The notes below the pieces were generated by a model. The model was given only the letters and a program-made list of their open reading frames with translations. It was not told the origin of the DNA and searched no databases. From positions 1 through 64,000 of the forward strand of contig JBBINH010000013.1 in the NCBI GenBank assembly GCA_037443945.1: a stretch of DNA of 64,000 nucleotides, written 5' to 3'. Positions 42,001-50,662 of the stretch are shown piece by piece. Numbering within the stretch: the stretch's first letter is position 1; every line of letters starts with the position of its first letter. The translations under genes and the position numbers were made by a program. This DNA is from SSF26 sp037443945 (lineage in GTDB: Bacteria; Chloroflexota; Anaerolineae; J102).

Positions 42001-42629
42001 GGCGAAAGCGCCCGCGCCCGATGCGCGCGCACCAGCTCCTCGTCGATCAGGGCTCGCATGTCGTCTTCGGTCAACTGCTCGATTTTCATGACCTCGTGGG
42101 AGGTGCGAAAACCGTCGAAGACATGCAGAAAAGGCACCCGGCTGCGCAAGGTAGCCGCCTGGGCGATGAGGGCAAAATCCATCACCTCCTGGACCGAGTT
42201 GGCGAAAAGCATGGCCCAGCCGGTGGCGCGAGCCGCCATGACATCGCTATGGTCGCCGAAGATGGACAGAGCATGCGTAGCCAGGGTGCGGGCGGCGATA
42301 TGGAAGACCGTGCTCGTCAGTTCGCCGGCAATTTTGTACATGTTGGGGATCATGAGCAGCAGCCCCTGGCTGGCGGTGAAGGTCGTGCACAACGAGCCGG
42401 TCTGCAGCGCGCCGTGAACGGCACCGGCAGCGCCGCCTTCGGATTGCATTTCCTGCACCAGAGGTACCGTGCCCCACAGGTTCGGCTGCCCTTCGGCTGC
42501 CCACTGGTCGGCCCATTCGCCCATCGGCGAAGAAGGCGTGATCGGGTAGATGGCGATGACTTCGTTCGTCTTATAGGCAACGTAAGCGGCCGCCTCGTTG
42601 CCGTCAACGGTGATCAGGGGGCGTGACAT
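39054..42629 (-). CDS. nifJ: Pyruvate:ferredoxin (flavodoxin) oxidoreductase
   Basis: The 1191-residue single-chain enzyme converts pyruvate and CoA to acetyl-CoA and CO2 and reduces ferredoxin or flavodoxin. Domain order is typical: an N-terminal domain with YKTNEVIAIYPITPSSPMGE, the gamma-type domain (GLGADGTVGANKNSIK), two [4Fe-4S] motifs (CIQCGKCVLVCP and CTGCRLCVEVCP), a Cys-rich CAGCGETPY, and the thiamine diphosphate site (GGDGWAYDIGYGGLDH). The length matches the family. It is first in an operon with the dihydroorotate-dehydrogenase-like gene. The 278-bp gap upstream has only weak promoter candidates (TATAGC and TAGAAT -10-like on the minus strand). It indicates anaerobic or microaerobic metabolism. 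Confidence 0.95.
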   Translation of the reverse strand: MSRPLITVDGNEAAAYVAYKTNEVIAIYPITPSSPMGEWADQWAAEGQPNLWGTVPLVQEMQSEGGAAGAVHGALQTGSLCTTFTASQGLLLMIPNMYKIAGELTSTVFHIAARTLATHALSIFGDHSDVMAARATGWAMLFANSVQEVMDFALIAQAATLRSRVPFLHVFDGFRTSHEVMKIEQLTEDDMRALIDEELVRAHRARALSPDRPFIRGTAQNPDVYFQAREAANPFYRAVPDIVQATMDRFARLVGRSYHLFDYEGAPDAERVIVIMGSGAEAVAETVAYLNAHGEKVGVVKVRLFRPFSASHFLASLPPTVEAIAVLDRCKEPGAAGEPLYQDVLTALGEAHFAPQARTAAAPRVVIGGRYGLSSKEFTPAMIKAVFDELAKPQPKNHFTVGIEDDVCHSSLAYDPDFDIESPDTTRAIFWGLGADGTVGANKNSIKIIGEETPNYAQGYFVYDSKKSGARTVSHLRFGPRPIRSTYLIRKANFIAIHQWGFWERYDMLTAAEEGAIILLNAPYPPDQVWDQLPQPAQEQILAKKLKLYTIDAYEVARQTGMGVRINTIMQTCFFAVSGVLPRDEAIAQIKHAIEKTYGKRGPAVVQKNFEAVDATLARLYEVPIPDRITSTKSLLPPVPPEAPPFVQEVTARMIAGEGDLLPVSALPADGTFPSATSRWEKRNIALEVPVWDPDVCIQCGKCVLVCPHAVIRSKVVAPEALADAPAGFLVADARWKELSHMKYTLQVAVEDCTGCRLCVEVCPAKNKQIAGRKAIHMMPQAPLRQQGRIHWDYFLRLPDVPRSNGLAFHNVKNIQLLTPLFEFSGACAGCGETPYVKLVSQLFGDRAIIANATGCSSIYGGNLPTTPWSVNGEGRGPAWSNSLFEDNAEFGLGMRLALDKQWDYATALVQALRHLIGPDLADALLQADQSTEAGILAQRRRVATLKRILHQKQAEPAAAPLRSPIADLLSLADVLVKRSVWIIGGDGWAYDIGYGGLDHVLASGRNVNVLVLDTEVYSNTGGQASKATPLGAVAKFAAGGKATPKKDLGRLMMEYGYIYVAQVAMGANDAQTVRAFLEAESYEGPALIIAYSHCIAHGIDMARGMDQQRLAVQSGYWPLYRYDPRLKAEGKNPFQLDCKAPSVSLRDYIMNEARYRMLFQSHPDVAERLLAEAQKQVLERWQAYERLAAG

Positions 42630-42907
42630 GATGAGCTCTCCGCAGAAAACGAATGATGGCTATAGTCCCATTCTAGGCCTGTTTCGAGGCTCGTTACGCT
42701 GATCCAGGTCATGTTACCCCTGAGGAAATCGCCGCGGTCCTCACACCACACCCGGAACCGTGTCCCCACATCCCACAGCGCCTTGTTAGCACATTGGCTT
42801 ACCGACAGACGCGGCCGTCTTTACTATCCTGACGGCATCGGTTATCCTTAGGCAGGTGTTGTTTTTACCGGCGACACCGCCCTTTCGGCCAATTCACCTC
42901 GTGCGCC

Positions 42908-43849
42908 ATGTTTAGTTCTCCTCAGGCTGTGGGCCAGGCCCTTACCGACCAAAACTACATCCCCTCCGAAGCGATCTGCACCGTGCTCTATCTCGCCGAG
43001 CACCTGGGGAAACCCGTGCTGGCCGAAGGACCGGCCGGGGTGGGCAAAACCGAGCTGGCCAAAGTGTGGGCTGCCGCTTCGGGTCGCCGCTTGATCCGCC
43101 TGCAATGCTACGAAGGCCTGGACGAAACGAAGGCCCTGTACGAGTGGGAATATGCCAAGCAAATGCTCTATACCCAGCTCCTGCGCGACAAACTGGGGGA
43201 GATCATGGCGGGGACCAACAGCCTGCGCGAGGCAGCCGACCGTATTGCCGCCGAGGAAGAGGTCTTCTTTTCCGAACGTTTTCTCCTGCCTCGGCCCCTG
43301 TTGGCTGCGCTCACGTCCCCGGAACCGGTGGTGCTCTTGATCGACGAGATCGACCGGGCCGATGCCGAGTTCGAGGCCTTTCTGCTTGAGGTTCTCAGCG
43401 ACTTTCAGGTTTCCGTACCCGAATTGGGTACCATCCGCGCCCGGCACCAGCCCATGGTCGTCCTCACCTCCAACAACACGCGCGAGCTGTCCGAGGCGCT
43501 CAAGCGTCGTTGCCTTTACCTGTTTCTCGATTATCCGACTCCGGAGGCCGAACTACGCATTGTCCGGCTCAAGGTGCCCGATCTGGCGCCCGAACTGGCG
43601 CGTCAGGCCGTCGATCTGGTGCAGCAACTGCGCCGTCTTGACCTGAAGAAGCACCCCTCCATCTCCGAAACCTTGGATTGGGCGCGGGCACTGGTCATGC
43701 TCAATGCCGAAGCCCTGGACGACGAAACCCTGGAGACCACCATCACGGTGCTGCTCAAACACGAGAGTGATATTGCCCGTGCCCGCCGGCAACTGCAACG
43801 TCGTGGCAGCTCCGACCTGCCGCCCCTGCCCCCCACGCGCAGGAACTGA
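42908..43849 (+). CDS. MoxR-family AAA ATPase
   Basis: The 313-residue ATPase has Walker A GPAGVGKTELAK, Walker B VLLIDEIDRADAEFE, and a sensor region LTSNNTRELSEALKRRC. MoxR proteins act as chaperones that mature metalloenzymes, usually together with VWA-domain proteins. A small unknown protein and a CoxE-like VWA protein follow on the same strand, the common MoxR/VWA pairing. Which enzyme they serve cannot be told; no CO dehydrogenase genes are in the window. The start at 42908 (MFSSPQAVGQAL) is the first sensible ATG. Confidence 0.88.
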   Translation: MFSSPQAVGQALTDQNYIPSEAICTVLYLAEHLGKPVLAEGPAGVGKTELAKVWAAASGRRLIRLQCYEGLDETKALYEWEYAKQMLYTQLLRDKLGEIMAGTNSLREAADRIAAEEEVFFSERFLLPRPLLAALTSPEPVVLLIDEIDRADAEFEAFLLEVLSDFQVSVPELGTIRARHQPMVVLTSNNTRELSEALKRRCLYLFLDYPTPEAELRIVRLKVPDLAPELARQAVDLVQQLRRLDLKKHPSISETLDWARALVMLNAEALDDETLETTITVLLKHESDIARARRQLQRRGSSDLPPLPPTRRN

Positions 43850-43877
43850 GCGGATTTTTCCGACGCCTCTTGCCCCT

Positions 43878-44306
43878 ATGCTCTCTGTGAATACGGCTAA
43901 GGCTTTACGCCAGGCCGGCCTGACCTGGCAGCCCGCCGAGTTGGACTTTTTTGCCATTCCGCTACCCGGCTTCGAGGATCAGGTTTTCGTCATCACCAAT
44001 ATGACGGTCATGGCCGAACCGATCCGCGAACGGCTGGCCCTGACCTTTCACGGCGTAGCCGAATGGGCTTTGGATCACGTCTGGGTAGGCGAGGCCCTAT
44101 GGTTGCCCCGCGAAGACCAGCTCCGTGAGCTGATCGAAGCGCAGCTCCTCGGCCAACCCGAGGCCAGGCTGGTTCTTCACACGATCCCGCTCGGCTACCG
44201 CTGTGAAATCCATCGGCAAGGCCGGGTCATGACGTTTGACGCCTTCGACGCCGCCGAGGCCTACGCCGCTGCCCTGCTCTATCTGCTGCGCGAGCGGATG
44301 AACTGA
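43878..44306 (+). CDS. Conserved small protein between MoxR and VWA genes
   Basis: A 142-residue protein with no motif that I recognise. Residues PAELDFFAIPLPGFEDQVFVI and WVGEALWLPREDQLRELIEA suggest a mixed alpha/beta fold without signal peptide or membrane segment. It starts at the ATG at 43878, 28 bp after the ATPase gene. Its fixed place between the ATPase and the VWA gene suggests it is part of the same maturation group. The upstream reading from 43704 overlaps the ATPase and is rejected. Confidence 0.65.
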   Translation: MLSVNTAKALRQAGLTWQPAELDFFAIPLPGFEDQVFVITNMTVMAEPIRERLALTFHGVAEWALDHVWVGEALWLPREDQLRELIEAQLLGQPEARLVLHTIPLGYRCEIHRQGRVMTFDAFDAAEAYAAALLYLLRERMN

Positions 44307-44392
44307 ACAGACGCCCCCATCGCCGCCGAGAACCGTGGTCGCGCCCCGTCTGGTAGGCTGTCTTTTCCTTTTCCGTTCTGCCGTACAAGCCC

Positions 44393-45772
44393 ATGGAACA
44401 GCGCATCATCGAGTTTATCACGGCCTTGCGGGCCGGTGGCGTTCGCATCTCTCTGGCCGAGAGCGCCGATGCCTGGCAGGCCATCAGGCTACTGGGTGTG
44501 CAAGACCGGGAGCGATTCCGGCAACTGCTGGCCGCAACCCTGGTCAAAGACCCGGCCGACATCCCCATTTTCGAGCGCCTTTTCCCGCTCTATTTCGGAG
44601 GAGCCGAACCACCCACCCTTGACCTGACTCAGGAGATGGGGGCTGCCGAACAGGAGATGCTGCGTCGCGCCCTGGAAAACCTGCGCGACCGTCTGAGCGA
44701 GATGCTCGAACGCCTGCTGCGCGGGGACCGGCTACGGCCGGACGAACTGCGCGAAGCCGGCGAACGGGCAGGGTTGGAACATGCCAGCCACCCCTTCCAA
44801 CAACGCTGGTTCACCCGGCGCATGCTGCAAGAGCTCGGTCTGGAAGAGCTCATTGCGGAGATCGAAGCCCTCTTGGCCGAGCTGGCCCGCCAGGGTATGG
44901 ATCCCATCGAGGCCCAGCTCCTGGCCCAGGGGATTTACGAAAACCTGGAGGCCTGGCGCGAGCAGATCGCCAACTACGTGGGCGCCCAAATTGCCCGGCA
45001 GCAAATCGAGGAACAGCGCCCCCGGCCGAGCATGGACGATCTGATGGAACGGCCTTTCCGCAGCCTCTCCGAGGCCGAAGCCGAGGCCCTGCGCGAACAG
45101 GTCCGGCGTCTGGCCGCCCATCTGCGCTCGCGGGCGGCCTTGCGTCGCAAACGCGGCAAAAAGGGCTATCTGGATGCCAAAGGCACGCTGCGCGCGAACC
45201 TGCGTCATGGCACCGTGCCCATTACGATACGCTGGAAAAAGCGTCATCTCAAGCCACGGCTTTGCCTTATTTGCGATGTCTCGACCTCGATGCGGCCGGT
45301 GGTCGAGTTCATGCTCCGGCTTATCTACGAATTGCAAGATCAAGTGGCCCAGGCCCGGAGCTTTGCCTTCATCGCCGATATGCACGATATCTCGGCCGAT
45401 TTCGCCGAACATCGCCCCGATGTGGCCGTGCGTCGGGTGTTGGAACGATTGCAACCCGGCTACTACAACACCAATTTAGGCCGCAGCCTGGAGACGTTTA
45501 CCCGCGAGCATCTCAGCGCCGTGGATAGCCGGACTACCCTCATCTTCGTAGGGGATGCCCGTAACAATTACAACAACCCCCGTCTTGACCTCATGCAGAT
45601 GCTCCAACGTCGCGCCCGTCGGGTGCTCTGGCTGACGCCCGAACCCGAACCCATGTGGGGTACCGGCGACAGCGACATGCTCCAATACCTGCCCTATCTC
45701 GATCAGGTGGAGCACGTGCAGAATCTGGCCGATCTGGTGCGGGCCGTGGACCACATCCTGGCCCGACCCTGA
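44393..45772 (+). CDS. VWA-domain protein (CoxE-like)
   Basis: The 459-residue protein has a helical N-terminal half rich in Glu and Arg, and a C-terminal von Willebrand A domain (about 285-459). The MIDAS metal site shows LICDVSTSMRPV (DxSxS), a threonine in NTNLG and an aspartate in FVGDARNNYNN. CoxE-like VWA proteins work with MoxR ATPases in assembling metal cofactor enzymes. It is third in the plus-strand group beginning at 42908, with an 86-bp gap before it. Confidence 0.87.
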   Translation: MEQRIIEFITALRAGGVRISLAESADAWQAIRLLGVQDRERFRQLLAATLVKDPADIPIFERLFPLYFGGAEPPTLDLTQEMGAAEQEMLRRALENLRDRLSEMLERLLRGDRLRPDELREAGERAGLEHASHPFQQRWFTRRMLQELGLEELIAEIEALLAELARQGMDPIEAQLLAQGIYENLEAWREQIANYVGAQIARQQIEEQRPRPSMDDLMERPFRSLSEAEAEALREQVRRLAAHLRSRAALRRKRGKKGYLDAKGTLRANLRHGTVPITIRWKKRHLKPRLCLICDVSTSMRPVVEFMLRLIYELQDQVAQARSFAFIADMHDISADFAEHRPDVAVRRVLERLQPGYYNTNLGRSLETFTREHLSAVDSRTTLIFVGDARNNYNNPRLDLMQMLQRRARRVLWLTPEPEPMWGTGDSDMLQYLPYLDQVEHVQNLADLVRAVDHILARP

Positions 45773-45787
45773 GCCGGAGAGAATCCG

Positions 45788-46348
45788 ATGTCCCCAAGGC
45801 TGTCTTGGCTTTGCGGCCTGATCCTTCTTCTGGGAGCGAGTTGCACCACTCCTGCTTCCCCACCCGCCGTCACCATGACGGAGGAGGTTCCGATGACCAT
45901 CGAACTGACCAGCCCGGCTTTTGCCCACGGACAAGCCATCCCCCGCCGCTACACCTGTGATGGTGAAGACGTCTCCCCGGCCCTGAACTGGCGTCATCTC
46001 CCGCCCGGAACGAAGACGTTGGTCCTCATCATGGACGATCCGGACGCCCCGCGCGGGACCTGGACCCACTGGGTGCTCTTCAACATTCCGCCCACGGTGA
46101 CCGGTCTGCCCGAACTGCGCCCAGGGGCCACGGCCGGCGTGGGCCTGGATGGCAAGAACAGTTGGGGACGCCTGGGTTATGGCGGTCCCTGTCCGCCCCA
46201 AGGGACCCATCGCTACTTTTTCCGCCTGTATGCCCTCGACATAGCGCTGCGTCTGCAAGCCGGCGCCATCCGTGAGGAAGTCCTGAAGGCCATGGAAGGC
46301 CATGTCCTGGACCAGGGCGAGCTGATGGGCACCTACCGTCGACGCTAA
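45788..46348 (+). CDS. YbhB/YbcL (PEBP) family lipoprotein
   Basis: The 186-residue product begins with a signal peptide ending at the lipobox LLGASC, then a PEBP domain: IPRRYTCDGEDVSPALNW, LVLIMDDPDAPRGTWTHWVLFNIP and GYGGPCPPQGTHRYFF. These proteins bind small ligands or phospholipid headgroups; bacterial roles are mostly undefined. It starts 15 bp after the VWA gene with GGAGAG upstream, so it may share that transcript. Surface attachment is predicted from the lipobox. Confidence 0.87.
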   Translation: MSPRLSWLCGLILLLGASCTTPASPPAVTMTEEVPMTIELTSPAFAHGQAIPRRYTCDGEDVSPALNWRHLPPGTKTLVLIMDDPDAPRGTWTHWVLFNIPPTVTGLPELRPGATAGVGLDGKNSWGRLGYGGPCPPQGTHRYFFRLYALDIALRLQAGAIREEVLKAMEGHVLDQGELMGTYRRR

Positions 46349-46493
46349 AAGGCTGCTGCGCCGGAGTCGTTCATGGCCCTCGGCCTTTCCCCTACCTTTT
46401 TCCTTCTCCCACTCGCCTTGGGCGGCGGGCGAAGGGAAGGGGAATCATCTGTTGCGCTCGCTTTCCTCTCCGCGTCGTTCCGCCTCACCGACT

Positions 46494-47534
46494 ATGACCG
46501 CATCGCTTCGCCTTGCCCTCAACCTCGGCTATGCCGGCGCCCGCATCCAACTGCCGATGGCCCTCATCCGTGAGGCCGAACGCCTGGGCTATACGGCCGT
46601 ATGGACGGCCGAATCCTACGGCGCCGATGCCGTAACGCCCCTGGCCTGGATCGGTGCCCTGACTTCGACCATCCGCCTGGGCACGGCCATCATGCAGATG
46701 CCGGCACGCACCCCCGCCAATACGGCCATGACGGCCATGACCCTGGACCAACTCTCAGGGGGCCGAATGCTCCTGGGTTTGGGGATGTCGGGCCCTCAGG
46801 TGGTCGAAGGTTGGCACGGCGTGCCTTACGGCAAACCCCTGGTGCGCACACGCGAATACATCAGCATCGTGCGCGCCATTTTCCGCCGCCAGGCTCCCCT
46901 TGTCTACGCCGGCGAGTATTACCGGATTCCTTACCAGGGCCCCGACGCGACCGGACTGGGCAAGCCGTTGCGGAGCATCCTCCACGGTCGTCCCGATTTG
47001 CCCATCTACCTGGCGGCCATCGGGCCGAAAAACGTCGAACTGGCCGCCGAAATCGCCGATGGCTGGCTGCCGGTCTTCTTTTCGCCCCGCCACACCCCTC
47101 TCTTCCTGCCTCATCTCGAAGCAGGCTTTGCCCGGGCCGGCAACGGCAAAAACCTGGCCCAGTTCGACATTGCCGCCACGGTGCCGGTCATCGTCGGGGA
47201 TGACCTGGCAGCCTGTTACGATCAGGTGCGGCCTTTTGTGGCCCTGTACGTCGGCGGCATGGGCGCGCACAGCAAGAACTTCTACTTCGATCTGGTCTGC
47301 CGTCTGGGTTATGAGGAAGCGGCGGTCCGGATTCAAGAAGCCTACCTGGCTGGCGATAAGGCAGCGGCCATGGCCGCCGTCCCCGATGCCCTTATCGACG
47401 ACATCGCCTTGGTGGGTCCCAAAGCCCGCATTGCCGAACGGTTGGAGCTGTGGCGTCAAAGCCCGGTAACCACGCTCAACCTGATGACCACGGACCTGGA
47501 GACCCTCCGGCTTATGGCCGAGCTGGTGCTCTAG
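46494..47534 (+). CDS. LLM-class flavin-dependent oxidoreductase (F420-type likely)
   Basis: A 346-residue luciferase-like TIM barrel. LGYTAVWTAESYGADAVTPLAW, TSTIRLGTAIMQMPARTPANT and GRMLLGLGMSGPQVVEGWHG are marks of the F420-dependent LLM group. The closest named types are methylene-H4MPT reductase-like oxidoreductases, but no substrate can be assigned. The start at 46494 (MTASLRLALNLGY) agrees with the family. It ends convergently with the zinc-ribbon gene, the two stops sharing CTAG. F420 synthesis genes are not in the window. Confidence 0.85.
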   Translation: MTASLRLALNLGYAGARIQLPMALIREAERLGYTAVWTAESYGADAVTPLAWIGALTSTIRLGTAIMQMPARTPANTAMTAMTLDQLSGGRMLLGLGMSGPQVVEGWHGVPYGKPLVRTREYISIVRAIFRRQAPLVYAGEYYRIPYQGPDATGLGKPLRSILHGRPDLPIYLAAIGPKNVELAAEIADGWLPVFFSPRHTPLFLPHLEAGFARAGNGKNLAQFDIAATVPVIVGDDLAACYDQVRPFVALYVGGMGAHSKNFYFDLVCRLGYEEAAVRIQEAYLAGDKAAAMAAVPDALIDDIALVGPKARIAERLELWRQSPVTTLNLMTTDLETLRLMAELVL

Positions 47535-47818
47535 CCCGACGAAGCCGACGGCACCACCGGCGCTTGCCCGGCCTCCCAGATGCCTTCGCTCAGGGTGATG
47601 ACGGAGAGGCAGGAGCGACAATAAGCGCGGTCTTCTTCGCTGAGCTGGGCGTAATGGCCACAGGTGGGGCAAGTGATGGCGATGCGCTGGATGGCCTGGC
47701 GCATGAGCAATCTCAGCACGGCTTCATCGCTATCAAGACCCAGGGCCTCTTTCAACAGGTCAATCATCTCCTGTTCGGCGGGCGAAAGGTCCATATTGAG
47801 GGTGTGATTGACGCTCAT
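47531..47818 (-). CDS. Small zinc-ribbon protein
   Basis: A 95-residue protein with a helical N-terminus (MDLSPAEQEMIDLLKEALG, AVLRLLMRQAIQRI) that could be a ribbon-helix-helix or dimer segment, and a C-terminal zinc ribbon (CPTCGHYAQLS then YCRSC). It may be a small transcription or metal-binding protein; no family is recognised. The ATG at 47818 is preceded by a minus-strand TAGAAT about 40 bp away. Confidence 0.6.
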   Translation of the reverse strand: MSVNHTLNMDLSPAEQEMIDLLKEALGLDSDEAVLRLLMRQAIQRIAITCPTCGHYAQLSEEDRAYCRSCLSVITLSEGIWEAGQAPVVPSASSG

Positions 47819-47859
47819 AGGCAACCTCGGAAGGGAGAAGGGACCGACTGCCCTCATTC

Positions 47860-47888
47860 TAGCCAGAAAACGGCATTTGGGGTATGAT
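47860..47888 (+). promoter_or_regulatory. Possible promoter of korAB
   Basis: TAGCCA (47860-47865), a 17-bp spacer and TATGAT (47883-47888). The leader to korA would be about 170 nt. It overlaps the divergent promoter region of the zinc-ribbon gene. Confidence 0.4.
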
Positions 47889-47958
47889 TAAGCTCGCTCT
47901 TTTTGACCATCGTCGTCATGAGCCGCCCGCGCGGTTACGGCGAGCCCGTCCCGGATGA

Positions 47959-47991
47959 CCTGCCTGACACGTAGGCAGGCCCTTCGGGGCC
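47959..47991 (+). promoter_or_regulatory. Overlapping hairpins in the korAB leader
   Basis: CCTGCCT/AGGCAGG (47959-47979) and a GGCC/GGCC hairpin (47978-47991) share bases and cannot both form at full length. An 18-codon frame (47918-47974) overlaps the first hairpin. This could be a regulatory leader, but the evidence is thin. Confidence 0.35.
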
Positions 47992-48065
47992 GTTGAGCGA
48001 ACGACGCCACCTTCTTCCCACAAATTACATCGGATTCTCTTCTGCAGCGGAGCAGGTTGTGTTCT

Positions 48066-49289
48066 ATGCCACGTGAGTACATTGATGGCGCCACGGCCCT
48101 TGCCCGTGGCGCTTTACGCGCCGGTTGTACCTTCTTTGCCGGCTATCCCATCAGCCCGGCCACGCCGATCCTCCTTCACATGGTGCGCGAGTTGCCCAAG
48201 GTCGGCGGGATCGGCATCCAGGCCGAAGATGAAATTGCCGCCATCAGCATGTGCATCGGGGCCGCCATGACCGGTGCCCGTGCCATGACGGCAACCTCCG
48301 GGCCCGGTATTTCCCTCTATTCCGAAAACCTGGGCCTGGCCATTATGGGCGAAGTGCCGTTGGTTATCGTGGATGTCATGCGTATGGGACCGGCCACGGG
48401 CGGAGCAACCACCATCGCCCAGGGCGATGTCCAGTTCGTGCGGTGGGGGACCAGCGGGGGCTATCCCATCATCGCTTTGGCGCCCTCCTCGGTGCCCGAA
48501 TGCTACACCCTGGTCCAAAGGGCGTTCGACCTGGCCGAACGCTTCCGCACCCCGGTCTTTCTCCTACCCGATAAGGAACTCATTATGTCCATGTCCACCG
48601 TGGACATTGCCGAATACGTAGATGTAGCGGTCGGACGGCGGCCGTTGGTCCCGTCCCTGCCACCCGGTAACGGCGGCTCCGACGGCCGTATCAATGCCGT
48701 TACCGGGCGTCCGGACCCGCGCCTGCGGCCGGAGGAGACTTATCTGCCCTATGACTTCGACCCCATCGACGCCGTACCGCCGACAAGCCCCTTTGGTGGC
48801 CCTCATATCACGCGTTTTACCGGCTCCAGCCACGATGAGCACGGTTTCTTGACCAAAGACCCGCTCAAAGTCGGACGGCTCAACGAACATTTGCGGGCCA
48901 AAATCGAGAACCACCGTCATCAGTTCGAGTTCGGCCTGCTCCATCGCGCCGACGCCAAGGGGGTGCTCTTCATCGGCTACGGCACGACGGCGCGGGCCAT
49001 GCGCGAGGCCGGAGACCGGGCGCGGCGGGCCGGCCTGCCCGTCAGCGATTTGACCCTGCATACCCTCTGGCCCGTGCCGGAGCACTTGCTGCTGGAGGCG
49101 ACGGAGGGGCAACGGCGGGTCGTCATCGGCGAACTCAATCATGGCCAATATGCGCGCGAGGTGGAGCGGATCCTCTATCGTCATGCCGCACTTCGGCGTC
49201 TGGATCCACCGGAAATCGTCTCTATCCAGCGAGTGGATGGCAATTTGATAACCCCCGCACAATTTTTGGATGCCATTGGCGATTTTTGA
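48066..49289 (+). CDS. 2-oxoacid:ferredoxin oxidoreductase, alpha subunit (KorA/PorA type)
   Basis: The 407-residue subunit starts with TALARGALRAGCTFFAGYPISPAT and contains QAEDEIAAISMCIGAAMTGARAMTATSGPG, both typical of the alpha subunit. A middle region (about 200-270) is followed by the transketolase C-like domain GVLFIGYGTTARAMREAG and VIGELNHGQYAREVE. It works with the fused beta/gamma subunit encoded 16 bp later to decarboxylate a 2-oxoacid, probably 2-oxoglutarate, with ferredoxin. The exact oxoacid is not fixed by the sequence. The ATG at 48066 is preferred. Confidence 0.88.
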   Translation: MPREYIDGATALARGALRAGCTFFAGYPISPATPILLHMVRELPKVGGIGIQAEDEIAAISMCIGAAMTGARAMTATSGPGISLYSENLGLAIMGEVPLVIVDVMRMGPATGGATTIAQGDVQFVRWGTSGGYPIIALAPSSVPECYTLVQRAFDLAERFRTPVFLLPDKELIMSMSTVDIAEYVDVAVGRRPLVPSLPPGNGGSDGRINAVTGRPDPRLRPEETYLPYDFDPIDAVPPTSPFGGPHITRFTGSSHDEHGFLTKDPLKVGRLNEHLRAKIENHRHQFEFGLLHRADAKGVLFIGYGTTARAMREAGDRARRAGLPVSDLTLHTLWPVPEHLLLEATEGQRRVVIGELNHGQYAREVERILYRHAALRRLDPPEIVSIQRVDGNLITPAQFLDAIGDF

Positions 49290-49305
49290 CAGACATGAGG
49301 CTGTT

Positions 49306-50649
49306 ATGGCTATCGCTCTGGAACCGGTGCTTAAACCGATAACCACCTATAAAAATGAACGTCCCGACCCTTTCTGCCCGGGTTGCGGTCATACCCTGAT
49401 CCTCAACCATCTCGATGCCGCTCTGACCCGCCTTCAACTTGACCCGCGTCAGGTGGTGCTTGTCACCGACATCGGTTGTGTGGGCCTCAGCGATCAGTAC
49501 TTCACGACCAACGCCTTTCATGGTCTCCACGGTCGCAGTGTGGCCTATGCCACCGGCATTAAACTGGCCAACCCCGATCTCAAGGTCATCGTCATGATGG
49601 GGGATGGCGGCCTGGGCATCGGCGGCACCCACATCCTCAATGCGGCGCGCCGCAACATCGGCATTACCGTGCTGGTGTTCAACAACTTCAACTTCGGGAT
49701 GACGGGTGGCGAACATTCTGTGACCACGCCGATGGGGATGATCACGGCCAGTACGCGGGCAGGGAACCTGGAGAATCCCCTGGACATTTGCGCCACGGTG
49801 GCCGTCAACGGCGCCGGCTATGTCTATCGGGGCACCTCCTTCGACAAAGACCTGCCCGACCGCATTGCCGAAGCCATCCTGTACGAGGGTTTTGCCTTGT
49901 TGGACATCTGGGAGTTGTGTACGGCCTATTTCGTCGTCAACAACGACTTCGGCCGGAAGGAGCTGATGGAGACCCTCGCCACCATCGGCATGGAAACGGG
50001 GCTGATCCAGAAGCGCGCCGAACACGAATACGCTCGCCGTCTGCGGGCTCAGGGCGCTGCAGTATTCGGCCAACCCACCCTGCCCCTACGGCCTATCGAG
50101 CCGCTGTTTCCGGCCCGGCTCGACCGCAAGTTCCATCTCATCATCGCCGGTTCGGCCGGGGCCAAGGTGCGGTCAGCGGCTCAGGCGACCGGCTATGCCG
50201 GTGTACTGGCGGGCTTGTGGGTCACGCAGGCCGACGATTACCCGACCACCGTCAAGTCCGGCCACAGCGTGAGCGAGTTGATTTTCAGCCCCGAAGAAAT
50301 CCGTTACACCGGTATCCACAAACCCGATGCCCTTATCCTGCTCTCGGAAGACGGCCTGGCCAAGGTCCGGCATCATCTGGCGGCGATGACGCCGGCAGAT
50401 GTGCTCATCACCACACCGGAATTTGCGGCGGTGCCGACCCAGGCGCGCAAGCTTATCCTCCACCCCCAGGCTGGTCAGGTCCGTATCACCCGCACGAACC
50501 GCTCTCTCATCGTAACGGCAGCGGCCTTGCGCTATCTGGATCTCTTCCCCATCGCGGCCCTCTCCGAAGCCGTGCGACGGTTCCAACCGCGCTTTGCCGA
50601 TGAAAACCTGCCGGTGATCGAGGCCAGCGCCGCTTTGCTCTCGGATTGA
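49306..50649 (+). CDS. 2-oxoacid:ferredoxin oxidoreductase, fused beta and gamma subunits
   Basis: The 447-residue protein has a beta domain (residues 1 to about 270) with FCPGCGH, DIGCVGLSDQYF, and the thiamine diphosphate motif MMGDGGLGIGGTHILNAARRN. It continues into a gamma-type domain (about 275-447) that begins FHLIIAGSAGAKVRSAAQATG and contains SGHSVSELIFS and PDALILLSEDGL. In most bacteria the two are separate genes. GAGG precedes the ATG at 49306. Together with the alpha subunit it makes the complete enzyme, which may run in the carbon-fixing or oxidative direction. Confidence 0.87.
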   Translation: MAIALEPVLKPITTYKNERPDPFCPGCGHTLILNHLDAALTRLQLDPRQVVLVTDIGCVGLSDQYFTTNAFHGLHGRSVAYATGIKLANPDLKVIVMMGDGGLGIGGTHILNAARRNIGITVLVFNNFNFGMTGGEHSVTTPMGMITASTRAGNLENPLDICATVAVNGAGYVYRGTSFDKDLPDRIAEAILYEGFALLDIWELCTAYFVVNNDFGRKELMETLATIGMETGLIQKRAEHEYARRLRAQGAAVFGQPTLPLRPIEPLFPARLDRKFHLIIAGSAGAKVRSAAQATGYAGVLAGLWVTQADDYPTTVKSGHSVSELIFSPEEIRYTGIHKPDALILLSEDGLAKVRHHLAAMTPADVLITTPEFAAVPTQARKLILHPQAGQVRITRTNRSLIVTAAALRYLDLFPIAALSEAVRRFQPRFADENLPVIEASAALLSD

Positions 50650-50662
50650 GAGGGATGGTGCC

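Noticed and set aside
38973..42626. Long plus-strand frames of 536 and 638 codons opposite nifJ
   Set aside because: They are antisense shadows caused by GC-rich codon use and match no protein, whereas nifJ shows all expected motifs.
47918..47974. An 18-codon frame in the korA leader as an attenuator peptide
   Set aside because: It has no run of a single regulatory amino acid, no terminator follows, and codon order seems random.
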